From positions 227,789-291,788 of the forward strand of contig MKWR01000004.1 in the NCBI GenBank assembly GCA_001899855.1: a stretch of DNA of 64,000 bases, in the 5' to 3' direction. Shown piece after piece: positions 1-9,138 of the stretch (positions are counted from its first letter, which is position 1; each line of letters starts with the position of its first letter). Below the pieces are notes generated by a model. That model was not told the origin of the DNA. It saw nothing but the letters and a program-made list of their open reading frames with translations, and ran no database searches. Source of the DNA: Lysobacterales bacterium 63-13. Lineage in GTDB: Bacteria; Pseudomonadota; Gammaproteobacteria; Xanthomonadales; Rhodanobacteraceae. The position numbers and the translations under genes are program-made.

Positions 1-2
1 AG

Positions 3-428
3 CGCGCCATGAAGGCAATCTTCCATCGCGTCGCGCACGCGGCCGAACGTGTCGATTTCAGCCTCAACATCAACGACCGGCCGGTGCTGGTGAAGCGCGA
101 AAGCGATGGCGCGATCTGGTTCGAGTTCGATGCGCTCTGCGACGGCCCACGCGGCGTGGCCGACTACATCTACCTGGCCCGCTCGTATCACACGGTGCTG
201 GTCTCGCGCGTACCCGAGTTCACGCCGCAAACCGAAGACGCCGCGCAACGCTTCGTCGAACTGGTCGATGAACTCTACGACCATGCCGTCAAGCTCGTCC
301 TCTCCGCCGCCGTGCCGATCATCGACCTCTACGATGGCCGCCGACATCGCGCCGTCTTCGCCCGCACCGAATCACGCCTGATCGAAATGCAGAGCGAGGA
401 ATACCTGGCACTGGAGCATCGGGGCTAG
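3..428 (+). CDS. zapE: Cell division protein ZapE (AFG1-like ATPase), C-terminal part
   Basis: Only the last ~140 codons lie in the window; the reading frame is open to the left edge, so the ATG at 9 is probably internal. The residues match the C-terminal end of the ZapE/AFG1 P-loop ATPase family: FDALCDGPRG, DYIYLARSYHTVLVSRVP, a VELVDELYDHAVKLVLSA stretch and the ending ESRLIEMQSEEYLALEH. The Walker motifs would be upstream of the window. In E. coli ZapE binds FtsZ at the constricting septum. The gene ends 155 bases before the M20 peptidase gene on the same strand. The family call is secure from the C-terminal signature; the function is by analogy. Confidence 0.85.
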   Translation, partial: RAMKAIFHRVAHAAERVDFSLNINDRPVLVKRESDGAIWFEFDALCDGPRGVADYIYLARSYHTVLVSRVPEFTPQTEDAAQRFVELVDELYDHAVKLVLSAAVPIIDLYDGRRHRAVFARTESRLIEMQSEEYLALEHRG

Positions 429-583
429 CGACTTGATCTTCCTTGCTCGCGATGCTTTTCCTGCGCCGCGAAGAGGCGTGAAGCATCGCGCCACGAAATT
501 GATGGCCATGAAAACATCCACCCCGCCAGTTGCATCCGGAACGCGTCTGCGCTTGACTGCGCGTTGACTTCCGGGAGATTGCC

Positions 584-1891
584 ATGCGCCGCCGCCTGCT
601 TGCCGCTTGTGTTTGCCTTTGCTGTGCGCCGGTCGCGGGTGCCGCGGAAACCTCCGTCGAGGGCATGATCGATGCGCGGCTCGCGCACATCACCGCACTG
701 CGTCGTGACATCCACGAACATCCCGAGCTGAGCAATCGCGAGACGCGCACGGCCAAGCTCATCGCCGGCGAATTGAAGAAGCTGGGTTACGAGGTACACA
801 CCGGCATTGCCCATACCGGCGTCATCGGTGTGCTCAAGGGCGGCAAACCGGGGCCGAGGTTGGCCATTCGTGCCGATATCGATGCCTTGCCGGTGACCGA
901 GGAAGTCGACCTGCCGTTTGCCTCCAGGGCGAAGGGCGAATACCAGGGCAAGCAGGTCGGCGTCATGCACGCCTGCGGCCACGATGTGCATGCCGCGACC
1001 ACGCTCGGCGTCGCCAGTGCCTTGGCCAGCCTGCGCAAGGATCTGCCGGGCGAGGTCATGATGATCTTCCAGCCGGCCGAGGAAGGCGCGCCGCCTGGCG
1101 AGGAGGGCGGTGCCGAGCTGATGGTCGAGCAGGGCGTGTTCAAGGATTTCAAGCCCGACGCGGTGTTCGGCATGCACGTCACCTCTTCGTACCACGTTGG
1201 CGACGTGGCCCTGCGTGCCGGCGGCATCATGGCCAGTTCCGATACCTTTCGCATGACCGTGCACGGCCTGCAGACGCATGGCGCGACACCGTGGCGCGGC
1301 ATCGACCCGATTGTCGCCGCTGCCGACATCGTCATGGCCGCACAGTCGATCGTCAGCCGGCGCATGGACATCAACAAGGATCCGGTGGTGCTCACCTTCG
1401 GCGTCTTCGATGGCGGCCAGCGTTTCAATATCGTGCCCGACCGGGTATCCCTGCAAGGTACGATCCGCGCCTTCGATACCGGCATGCGCGATCAGGCCCT
1501 GGCCGAGTTGCGCCAGGTTGCCGAGCACGTCGCCAAGGCGCATGGGGCCAGCATCGACATGGAAGTGCCAACCGCCAGCGGCAGCAATCCGGTCAACTTC
1601 AACGATCCGGCATTGACCGAACGCGTTCGCGGCAGCCTGCAGAAGGTGCTTGGCAAGGACGCCGTGCTCGAGGCGAAGCGCTGGACCGCGGCCGAGGACT
1701 TTCCGCTGCTCGGAATCGGTGCCAAGGCACCCAGCGTGTATTTCTTTGTCGGCGGCACGCCAAGGGATCAGGATACCGACAAGGTTGCCTTCAACCATTC
1801 ACCGCGCTTCTTCGTCGACGAAGGTGCCTTGAGGACCGCCAGCGAAGCGATGCTGCAGGCCAGCCTCGATTTTCTCGGTTACGCACGATAG
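584..1891 (+). CDS. Secreted M20 family metallo-amidohydrolase
   Basis: 435 residues. An N-terminal signal peptide (RRR, then a Cys/Ala-rich hydrophobic stretch, cleavage near AGAA at ~21) indicates export. The mature part is a full-length M20D enzyme of the hippurate hydrolase/amidohydrolase kind: RRDIHEHPELSNRE, the ADIDALPV metal-region motif, HACGHDVHAAT with Cys-Gly-His-Asp ligands, FQPAEEGAPPGEEGG with the catalytic Glu pair, then GMHV and a dimerisation domain. Such enzymes hydrolyse N-acyl or amide bonds of amino acids or peptides; the substrate cannot be read from the sequence. Most relatives are cytoplasmic, so the signal peptide is the notable point. It lies just upstream of the exported carboxypeptidase, which suggests extracytoplasmic peptide scavenging. 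Confidence 0.85.
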   Translation: MRRRLLAACVCLCCAPVAGAAETSVEGMIDARLAHITALRRDIHEHPELSNRETRTAKLIAGELKKLGYEVHTGIAHTGVIGVLKGGKPGPRLAIRADIDALPVTEEVDLPFASRAKGEYQGKQVGVMHACGHDVHAATTLGVASALASLRKDLPGEVMMIFQPAEEGAPPGEEGGAELMVEQGVFKDFKPDAVFGMHVTSSYHVGDVALRAGGIMASSDTFRMTVHGLQTHGATPWRGIDPIVAAADIVMAAQSIVSRRMDINKDPVVLTFGVFDGGQRFNIVPDRVSLQGTIRAFDTGMRDQALAELRQVAEHVAKAHGASIDMEVPTASGSNPVNFNDPALTERVRGSLQKVLGKDAVLEAKRWTAAEDFPLLGIGAKAPSVYFFVGGTPRDQDTDKVAFNHSPRFFVDEGALRTASEAMLQASLDFLGYAR

Positions 1892-2123
1892 GGGCATCCG
1901 CGCACGGGCCGCAGGTTGCGGCATGTTGACGCTGGCACGTGCGTGCCGTCGCCCATGTTTGCCCATGTGCATTCGCGGGCGACGCTCAATCCGGGCGGCC
2001 TGGCCTTGCCGTGGGTCGATTCGACAATGGCCAGCGGTTTCGACTGGCTTTGTCGATTTCGTCGGTTCGAGCGCCGCTTCCTGCTGCTAGGATGTGCCGC
2101 TTTGTGGCCCCGGGGAACCTTGC

Positions 2124-4571
2124 ATGCGCCAGTTCTTGCTTGCTGCGATCGTGGCGATTGCCGCGAGCACGTCGTTACACGCCGAAGAATGGGCGCTGGA
2201 TGTTTCCTGGCGCACGCCCGCCGACCTGGCGCGCATCGCACCGCACTTCCAGCACCTGAAAGTCGATCGCGTGCTGCACACGGCCAGCCTGATTGCCGAT
2301 GACGCGCAGTTGGTCCTGCTTGACGAACTCGGTGTCGAGTACCGCATCGACATGGTCACCACGGCGAACATGCGCCAGTTCTACGCCGAGGCGTTCAGTG
2401 ATACACGCAACGGCATTCCGGCCTATCCCTGCTATCGCACGGTCGAGGAAACCTACCAGACGATGGACGACCTTGCCGCCGCCCATCCGACGCTGGCGCG
2501 GGTGATCGATATCGGTCCCACCTGGCAGCGCACGCAGAACGCCAGCCAGGGTTATGCGATGCGCGTCTTGCGCATCGGCAATTCCGCCACCGACTCCAGC
2601 ATCCCCGACAAGCCGAACATGGTCATCACCAATTCGATCCATGCGCGCGAATACGCCCCGGCCGAAGTCAGCACGCATTTCGCCGAATGGTTGCTGGACA
2701 ACTACGGCAGCGATGCCGAGGCCACCTGGCTGGTCGATCACCAGAACTTCCACCTGATCCTGCAGGCCAATCCGGACGGTCGCAAGAAAGCCGAGACCGG
2801 GCTTTCCTGGCGCAAGAACACCGACACGGTCGCGGCAAGCTGCGGCAACACCTCGGGCATCGATCTCAATCGCAATTTCCCGTTCCATTGGGGCATCGTG
2901 CCCAACAATGGCGGCTCCAGCGGTTCGATCTGCAGCGAGACCTTTCGCGGACCGGCGCGCATGTCCGAGCCGGAAACCGACAATCTGGTGCGCTACGTTG
3001 CCGGCACCTGCGGCAGTGATGGCGTGTGCAGCGGCGGCGTGCTGCCCGATCGACGTGCCGGGCCGATGAACCCGTCGACGGTCGCTGGCGATGGCGGCGC
3101 GGCCGCACCCGATGACTATGCCGGCATGTTCCTCGACCTGCACAGCTATGCGGAGCTGGTCTTGTGGTCGTGGGGCGACACGCCGAACGCGGCACCGAAC
3201 GGGCCAGCCCTGCGCACCCTCGGCCGACGCATGGCCTGGTTCAACCAGTACTCGCCGGAACAGTCCGATACGCTCTATCCGACCGACGGCACCACGGACG
3301 ATACGATGTACGGCTTGCTCGGCGCCCCGGCTTACACCTTCGAGCTGGACCAGGCATTCTTTGAATCGTGTTCGATGCTGGCCAGCAAGACCATCCCGGA
3401 CAACCTGGCTGCCCTGCGCTATGCGGCGCGCAACCTGCATGCACCGTATCGCTTGCCGGGCGGCCCCGATGTGACCGCCATCAGTGCGGCTCCGGATCTT
3501 GTCGCGGCCGGGTCGCCCGTGCGCCTGAGCGCGCGCATCGATGACACGCAATTCAACGACGTCAATGGTGCCGAACCCGACCAGAACATCGTCTCCGCGG
3601 CTGCTTATCTGGATGGCCTGCCCTGGGAAGGCGCACTGTCGGTCGCCGCGCTTGCCGCCAGTGATGGCGCATTCGACAGCAAGGTGGAGAATGTCCACGC
3701 CGACATCCCGACCAACGGCCTGGCCAGCGGCAAGCATCTGCTGTTCGTGCAGGGCACCGATGCCTCGAGCCAGGCAGGAAGTCCGAACGCGGTCTTCATC
3801 GATGTCGCCCAGGCCAGCGAGATCGCAAACTTGAGCGGAACGATCACCGCCTTGCACAATGGTGCGCCGCTGGCGACCAGCATCCAGGTGCGCAACCCGG
3901 TCAGCGGCGAGAGTCGCAGCACCCTCAGCGCCGCCGGCGATGGCAGCTATGCGCGGTCGATGCGCGCGGGCAGCGTCGATATCCATGTCGATGCGCCGCC
4001 GGGATACATGGCCGAGGAACTTGCCGGCGTGACCTTGACGGGCGGCGCTTCCATGCTGCGCAATTTCGCCTTGCTCAGCATCTGCACCCTGTTTGCCGAC
4101 GATGTCGAAGCCGGGAGCAATGGCTGGACCGCGGAAACGCCGTGGGTGCGGAACACGACCACCAGCGGCAATGCCAGTTTCGTCTGGGCCACGCCCGGTT
4201 ATGGCAACAACGCCAGTCGCAGCCTGACCCGCGCGTTCGATTTCAGCGGATTTTCCGGCAGCGTGTTGCGCTTCGATGATCGCTGCGACACCGAGGCCGG
4301 CTACGATTTCGGCAATGTCGAGATTTCGGTCAATGGCGGCAGTTGGATCTCGCTCGGGCAATGCTCCGGCCGCACGACATGGCAAGCCAATCGCATTGTC
4401 CTGCCGGCTTCGACCGACAATGTCGCCGACGTTCGCCTGCGCTTTCGCCTGAGCAGCGATGGCAGCGTCACCCGCAGCGGCTGGGCCATAGACAACATCG
4501 TGGTGGAGTCCGGCGGCGCCGAATGCCGCGCCAGTCAGCTCGACGTGATCTTTGCCGACGGCTTCGAGTAG
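2124..4571 (+). CDS. Secreted M14 zinc carboxypeptidase with C-terminal beta domains and FADGFE tail
   Basis: The start at 2124 is chosen because it gives a clean signal peptide (RQFLLAAIVAIAASTSLHA); an upstream in-frame codon at 2094 would precede it with unrelated residues. 815 residues. The catalytic domain (~100-450) has the M14 zinc ligands in SIHAREYAPAE (His173, Glu176) and LDLHSY (His340), the substrate residues of NPDGR and DLNRNFPFHWG, and a late catalytic Glu in YTFELDQAFFE. A carboxypeptidase-regulatory-like beta domain (~570-640) and an immune-inhibitor-type beta-sandwich (~655-800) follow. The protein stops exactly after DVIFADGFE, a tail shared with other exported proteins here. 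Expected role: removal of C-terminal residues from peptides outside the cell. Confidence 0.88.
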   Translation: MRQFLLAAIVAIAASTSLHAEEWALDVSWRTPADLARIAPHFQHLKVDRVLHTASLIADDAQLVLLDELGVEYRIDMVTTANMRQFYAEAFSDTRNGIPAYPCYRTVEETYQTMDDLAAAHPTLARVIDIGPTWQRTQNASQGYAMRVLRIGNSATDSSIPDKPNMVITNSIHAREYAPAEVSTHFAEWLLDNYGSDAEATWLVDHQNFHLILQANPDGRKKAETGLSWRKNTDTVAASCGNTSGIDLNRNFPFHWGIVPNNGGSSGSICSETFRGPARMSEPETDNLVRYVAGTCGSDGVCSGGVLPDRRAGPMNPSTVAGDGGAAAPDDYAGMFLDLHSYAELVLWSWGDTPNAAPNGPALRTLGRRMAWFNQYSPEQSDTLYPTDGTTDDTMYGLLGAPAYTFELDQAFFESCSMLASKTIPDNLAALRYAARNLHAPYRLPGGPDVTAISAAPDLVAAGSPVRLSARIDDTQFNDVNGAEPDQNIVSAAAYLDGLPWEGALSVAALAASDGAFDSKVENVHADIPTNGLASGKHLLFVQGTDASSQAGSPNAVFIDVAQASEIANLSGTITALHNGAPLATSIQVRNPVSGESRSTLSAAGDGSYARSMRAGSVDIHVDAPPGYMAEELAGVTLTGGASMLRNFALLSICTLFADDVEAGSNGWTAETPWVRNTTTSGNASFVWATPGYGNNASRSLTRAFDFSGFSGSVLRFDDRCDTEAGYDFGNVEISVNGGSWISLGQCSGRTTWQANRIVLPASTDNVADVRLRFRLSSDGSVTRSGWAIDNIVVESGGAECRASQLDVIFADGFE

Positions 4572-4594
4572 GTCGAGCTCAGCCGCGGCGGAGG

Positions 4595-4621
4595 CGCATC
4601 GATGGCTTCGCCATGGATGCG
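4595..4621 (+). terminator. Hairpin after the carboxypeptidase gene
   Basis: A 12-base-pair stem with one G-G mismatch around a TTC loop lies 24 bases after the stop codon. No T-run follows, so it is a candidate transcript-end hairpin, not a classical intrinsic terminator. Confidence 0.4.
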
Positions 4622-4728
4622 TTCGCGCGGACGGCGCGGGTGGTCACTCGAAGCGATGCAACTCGGCAGCGGGATTATCCGCGCCCGGGGTGATGACTCA
4701 TCGGCAATTCGCGGATGAGGTTTGCGCG

Positions 4729-4980
4729 TCAGGCGCGCTTGGCGGTGCCCTGTTGCTCGCGGAAGCGCTGCAATGAGTCACGCAAGGCGTCACTGCGATC
4801 GCGCATCAACTTCAACTTGGCCCGTGCCGTGATGATGCGCAGCTTGAACTCCTCGCTTTGCGTGCGCTCCTCGGCCGGCCGCGGCGCGGGCGCTTTCGCA
4901 AGCGCGGCTGGCGCAGGCTTGGGCTGCTTGACCTGGCGCAGCGCGCTTTCGAATTCTTCAGCGTCGAATTTTACCGGCAT
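4729..4980 (-). CDS. Small hypothetical protein with basic coiled-coil-like C-terminus
   Basis: 83 residues, not recognised. The N-terminal third is acidic (KFDAEEFESALRQV). A Pro/Ala-rich linker (KPAPAALAKAPAPRPAEE) follows, then a long charged helix (EEFKLRIITARAKLKLMRDR to the end) that could form a coiled coil. There is no signal peptide or membrane segment. It stands alone, facing the carboxypeptidase gene, with its start at an ATG and a long non-coding stretch upstream. Its composition looks like a real short protein and not a shadow, because no longer gene overlaps it on the other strand. No function is proposed. Confidence 0.6.
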   Translation of the reverse strand: MPVKFDAEEFESALRQVKQPKPAPAALAKAPAPRPAEERTQSEEFKLRIITARAKLKLMRDRSDALRDSLQRFREQQGTAKRA

Positions 4981-5338
4981 GGGCAGATCCTCGGATACGC
5001 AAACTGTGTTCGGTCATCGGGCCGGCGAGCACACGGCTTGCCGATGCCCCGTCACGGAAAGGTTGCATTGACGGTCGCGATGACGGCCGTGCAGGCAAAA
5101 CGACCCGCACGATGCAGGCGCAATGTGCCGCAGGAACGTCGATGATATTGTGATCCGGGCCACGGGATCGGATGCCGCGCCGGCACAATCGGACTGACGG
5201 TCGGCTTGTCCGGCCAGGCGGCGAATCGCAACCGCGACGGCCGCCGCCGCGCGACCCTTGGTGGCGTTTCGACGCACTCCGTCGTGGCCGGCAGCGGTGC
5301 TGCAACCGACGCACTTCGCCGGGTTGTCCCGGGACATC
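4981..5338. other. Non-coding stretch, nothing recognised
   Basis: 358 bases between the small hypothetical gene and the stop of the ferredoxin oxidoreductase gene, both on the minus strand. No convincing gene, RNA or repeat is seen. The promoter of the small gene is expected at its left end, but no clear -35/-10 pair can be named. Confidence 0.5.
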
Positions 5339-8300
5339 TCAGGCCGCGCTGCGCGCCGCCGACGGGTTGCGCCAGGCATGCAGCAGGTCGTCCTGGCGCT
5401 TCATGGCATCGGCGTGGAAACGTTCCTTGACGTGCCCGTAGCCGCGGATGTGTTCGGGCACCGAGGCGATGTCGATGGCCAGCGCGTGGTTGTCGTTGTC
5501 GAGCCCGGCCAGCAGTTCATCAATCTGCTTGAAGTAATCGACGATGAGCTGGCGTTCCAGCTTGCGCTCGGCGCTGTAGCCGAAGATGTCGAAGACGCCG
5601 CCACGCAGCCCCTTCAACTTGCCCAGCACGCGGAATGCCTTGAACATCCACGGACCGTATTCGGCCTTGCGCAGGTGACCGTCCGCATCCTTCTTCGCCA
5701 GCAGTGGCGGAGCAAGATGGAAGTGGATCTTGTAGTCGCCTTCAAAGGTCTCGCGGATCTTCTTCTCGAAATCGCCGCTGGTGTAGAGGCGGGCAACTTC
5801 GTATTCGTCCTTGTAGGCCATCAGCTTGAACGCGTAGCGGGCGACCGCCTGGGTCAGGCTGGTGAAGGCGGGGGTCTTCTGCTGCTCGACGCGACGCACC
5901 TTGTCGATCAGCGCCTGGTATTTCCTCGCATAGCCGGCATTCTGGTAGCCGGTGAGGAATTCGATGCGTCGCGCAATCTGCTCATCGAGCGAGCTGCTGA
6001 TGGCGAGATCATCGAGGGCCTCGGCGCCGCGCGGCAGCGACACGGCATCGATCTTCGCGGCGGGCTTCGCCGGATGCATGGGCAGGTTGAGCGGAATCGC
6101 TCCGGAAGGCAGCCTGGCCGGGCCAACGCCCGCGGCCCGGCGCACGGCGGTGAGGTCGTGCGCGCCCATGCGACCCCAGTTGAACGCGGTCTTGTTCATC
6201 TCGATGGCGGCACCGTTGAGTTCGATCGCACGCATCAGCGAATCGAGACTGACCGGAACCCAGCCCTTCTGCCAGGCATAGCCGAGCATGAACAGGTTGG
6301 CCGCAATGGTGTCACCGAGCAGGGCGGTGCCGAGCTGGGTCGCATCGATCAGTTCGGGCTCGTCGCCTTCCAGTGCGGTGCGCACGGCATCGATGATCTG
6401 CTGCGCCGGGAACTGCATGTCCGGTTTGGTGGTGAAGGTGCCGGGCATCGCCTCGTAGGTGTTGAGGACGACGTTGGAGCGATTGGCGCGGATCTTCGAC
6501 AGCGCCCAGTAGTCGTTGACCACGACCATGTCGCAGCCAAGCACCAGGTCGGCTTCGCCAGCGGCAATGCGCACGGCGTGGATGTCGGCGGGATCCTTGG
6601 CAATGCGCAGGTGGCAGGTGACCGCGCCACCTTTCTGCGCAAGTCCGGTCTGGTCGAGCACGGTGCTGCCCTTGCCTTCCAGATGCGCGGCCATGCCGAT
6701 CAGCGCGCCAATGGTGACCACGCCGGTGCCGCCGATGCCGGTGACGAGGATGTTCCACGGCCGCTCGAAATCCGAGGCAAACATCGGCATTGGCAGGCTG
6801 CTGAAATCAACTGCGCCGGAAGCGGCCTTGCTGACCTTCTTCAAGCTGCCACCGTGCACGGTGACGAAACTCGGGCAGAAACCCTTCACGCAGGAATAAT
6901 CCTTGTTGCAGCCGGATTGGTCGATCTCGCGCTTGCGCCCGTATTCGGTCGCCTTCGGCAACACCGAGACGCAGAAGGATTTCTCGCCGCAATCGCCGCA
7001 GCCCTCGCAGGCCAGGGTGTTGATGAAGACGCGCTTCTTCGGATCCTCCAGCTTGCCGCGCTTGCGCCGGCGCCGCTTTTCGGTGGCGCAGGTCTGGTCG
7101 TAGATCAGCACCGAGGTGCCGGGGATCTCGCGCATGCGCTTCTGCACGGCATCGAGTTCGTCGCGGTGGATGAATTCGACGCCGGCCGGGAAGATCTCGG
7201 GCTTCGACCATTTCCCGATGTCATCGGAGACGACGATGATCGTCTGCACGCCCTCGGCGCGCATCTGATGGGCGATGTCGGGCACGGTCAGGGTGCCGTC
7301 GACCGGCTGGCCGCCGGTCATCGCCACGGCATCGTTGTAGAGGATCTTGTAGGTGATGTTGACCTTGGCCGCGATCGCCTGGCGGATCGCCAGCGATCCG
7401 GAATGGAAATAGGTGCCGTCGCCGAGGTTCTGGAATACGTGTTTGGTTTCGGTGAAGGGCGCCTGGCCGCACCAGGTCGCGCCTTCGCCGCCCATGTGCG
7501 AAAACGTGTCGGTGCGCCGATCCATCCAGGTGACCATGTAATGGCAACCGATGCCGCCGTGCGCACGCGAGCCTTCCGGCACAGCGGTGGAGGTGTTGTG
7601 CGGGCAGCCCGAGCAGTAGTGCGCGGCGCGCGGGAAATTCGCGCGTGGCAGGGTCAGCTCCTGTTCCTTGGCCTCGATCCAGGCCACGCGCGAGCGGATC
7701 GCCTCGCTGCTGAAAAAGCGTGCCAGTCGCCTGGCGATGACCAGGGCGATCATTGCCGGGGTCAGCTCGTTGGTGCTTGGCAGCACCCAGTTGCCGTCCT
7801 CGTCGTACTTGCCGACCACGCTCGGGCGCGTTGTCCAGTTGTACATGTATTCCTTCATCTGCGATTCGATGAAGGAACGCTTCTCCTCGACCACGATGAC
7901 ATCTTCAAGGCCATCGGCGAACTCGCGGATGCCGATGGGTTCAAGCGGCCAGGTCATGCCGATCTTGTAGACGCGGATGCCGATCTCGCGCGCATCACTT
8001 GCGCTGATGCCGAGGTATTCCAGCGCCTGCAGCACGTCGAGGTAGCTCTTGCCGGTGGTGACGATGCCGAGTCGTGCTTTCGGCGAATCGAGGACGATGC
8101 GATCGATGCGATTGGCGCGGGCGAAGGCGGTGGCCGCCTGCACGGCGTAGCGGTGCAGGCGCATTTCCTGGTTCAGCGGCGGATCGGGCCAGCGGATGTT
8201 GAGGCCGCCTTCGGGCAGCACGAAATCCTCGCCGGGCAGGAGGATGTCGAGCTGGTGCGGATTGACGTTGACCGAGGCCGAGGATTCGACGGTTTCGGCA

Positions 8301-8935
8301 ATCGTCTTGAAGCCGACCCAGCGCCCGGTGAAGCGCGACATGGCCCAGCCGAGCAGGCCCATGTCGAGGATGTCCTGCACGCCGGCCGGATTGAGGATCG
8401 GCATCATCGCCGAGACGAATTCAAGTTCGGATCCGTGCGGCAAGGTCGACGAGCGGCAGGCATGGTCATCCGCCGCCAGCGCCAGCACGCCGCCGAACCT
8501 GGAGGTGCCGGCGGCATTGCCGTGCTTGAACACGTCGCCGCAGCGATCGACGCCCGGACCCTTGCCGTACCACATGGAAAACACGCCGTCGTACTTGGCG
8601 CCTTCGAACAGGTTGGTCTGCTGGGTGCCCCAGACCATGGTCGCGCCAAGATCCTCGTTGAGGCCCGGGGTGAACTCGATGTTCGAGGCCTTGAGGTGCT
8701 TCTTCGCCTTCCACAGCTCGAGGTCGAAGCCGCCCAGCGGCGAGCCGCGGTAACCGGAAATGAAACCGGCGGTATTGATGCCGGCAGCACGATCGCGCAT
8801 CTGCTGCATCAGCGGCAGGCGCACCAGGGCCTGCACGCCGGACAGGTAGATGCGACCTTCACGGCGCGTGTACTTGTGATCGAGCGTGTAGTCGGTGTCG
8901 AGGGCGGGCGAAAGCAGGCTGGCGGGGACGGACAT
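5339..8935 (-). CDS. Indolepyruvate ferredoxin oxidoreductase, fused single-chain form
   Basis: 1,198 residues from the ATG at 8935 (MSVPASLLSPALDTDYTLDH); an upstream in-frame start at 9028 would add unrelated residues. The enzyme oxidatively decarboxylates aryl- or branched-chain 2-oxo acids to acyl-CoA with ferredoxin as acceptor. Domain order: an N-terminal pyruvate-ferredoxin-oxidoreductase-type region with the start LSGVQALVRLPLMQQ; a thiamine-diphosphate domain with GGEGATWCGQAP and GDGTYFHSG; a cysteine-rich iron-sulfur segment including ACEGCGDCG and CNKDYSCVKGFCP; and a C-terminal gamma-type domain beginning NILVTGIGGTGVVT. This is the long proteobacterial fusion of the archaeal alpha and beta subunits. 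It is probably used in aromatic amino-acid breakdown. A 1,314-codon open frame on the other strand is a shadow. Confidence 0.92.
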   Translation of the reverse strand: MSVPASLLSPALDTDYTLDHKYTRREGRIYLSGVQALVRLPLMQQMRDRAAGINTAGFISGYRGSPLGGFDLELWKAKKHLKASNIEFTPGLNEDLGATMVWGTQQTNLFEGAKYDGVFSMWYGKGPGVDRCGDVFKHGNAAGTSRFGGVLALAADDHACRSSTLPHGSELEFVSAMMPILNPAGVQDILDMGLLGWAMSRFTGRWVGFKTIAETVESSASVNVNPHQLDILLPGEDFVLPEGGLNIRWPDPPLNQEMRLHRYAVQAATAFARANRIDRIVLDSPKARLGIVTTGKSYLDVLQALEYLGISASDAREIGIRVYKIGMTWPLEPIGIREFADGLEDVIVVEEKRSFIESQMKEYMYNWTTRPSVVGKYDEDGNWVLPSTNELTPAMIALVIARRLARFFSSEAIRSRVAWIEAKEQELTLPRANFPRAAHYCSGCPHNTSTAVPEGSRAHGGIGCHYMVTWMDRRTDTFSHMGGEGATWCGQAPFTETKHVFQNLGDGTYFHSGSLAIRQAIAAKVNITYKILYNDAVAMTGGQPVDGTLTVPDIAHQMRAEGVQTIIVVSDDIGKWSKPEIFPAGVEFIHRDELDAVQKRMREIPGTSVLIYDQTCATEKRRRRKRGKLEDPKKRVFINTLACEGCGDCGEKSFCVSVLPKATEYGRKREIDQSGCNKDYSCVKGFCPSFVTVHGGSLKKVSKAASGAVDFSSLPMPMFASDFERPWNILVTGIGGTGVVTIGALIGMAAHLEGKGSTVLDQTGLAQKGGAVTCHLRIAKDPADIHAVRIAAGEADLVLGCDMVVVNDYWALSKIRANRSNVVLNTYEAMPGTFTTKPDMQFPAQQIIDAVRTALEGDEPELIDATQLGTALLGDTIAANLFMLGYAWQKGWVPVSLDSLMRAIELNGAAIEMNKTAFNWGRMGAHDLTAVRRAAGVGPARLPSGAIPLNLPMHPAKPAAKIDAVSLPRGAEALDDLAISSSLDEQIARRIEFLTGYQNAGYARKYQALIDKVRRVEQQKTPAFTSLTQAVARYAFKLMAYKDEYEVARLYTSGDFEKKIRETFEGDYKIHFHLAPPLLAKKDADGHLRKAEYGPWMFKAFRVLGKLKGLRGGVFDIFGYSAERKLERQLIVDYFKQIDELLAGLDNDNHALAIDIASVPEHIRGYGHVKERFHADAMKRQDDLLHAWRNPSAARSAA

Positions 8936-9104
8936 GACGTATACCGGGGAATGCAGCGTGGACAAGAGCGGAATTGTAACAGCGCCAAGGCCGCGCGCCG
9001 TCCTGGCCGGCGAATCCGCGCACGCCAATGGTGCCGTGCCAGGCCATGCGCGGGGCAGCCCATCCGTTCCGGATCAGCGGACGTTATTCCCCAACGCGCC
9101 GGCC

Positions 9105-9122
9105 CCGGCCTGATCAGGCCGG
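9105..9122. terminator. 18-base perfect palindrome downstream of the desaturase-like gene
   Basis: CCGGCCTGATCAGGCCGG lies 16 bases past the stop of the minus-strand membrane hydroxylase gene, in the gap before the oxidoreductase start. It is self-complementary throughout, so it could form a compact RNA hairpin or be a protein-binding site. No T-run is next to it. Confidence 0.35.
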
Positions 9123-9138
9123 CGTGGCTTGGGCTGGC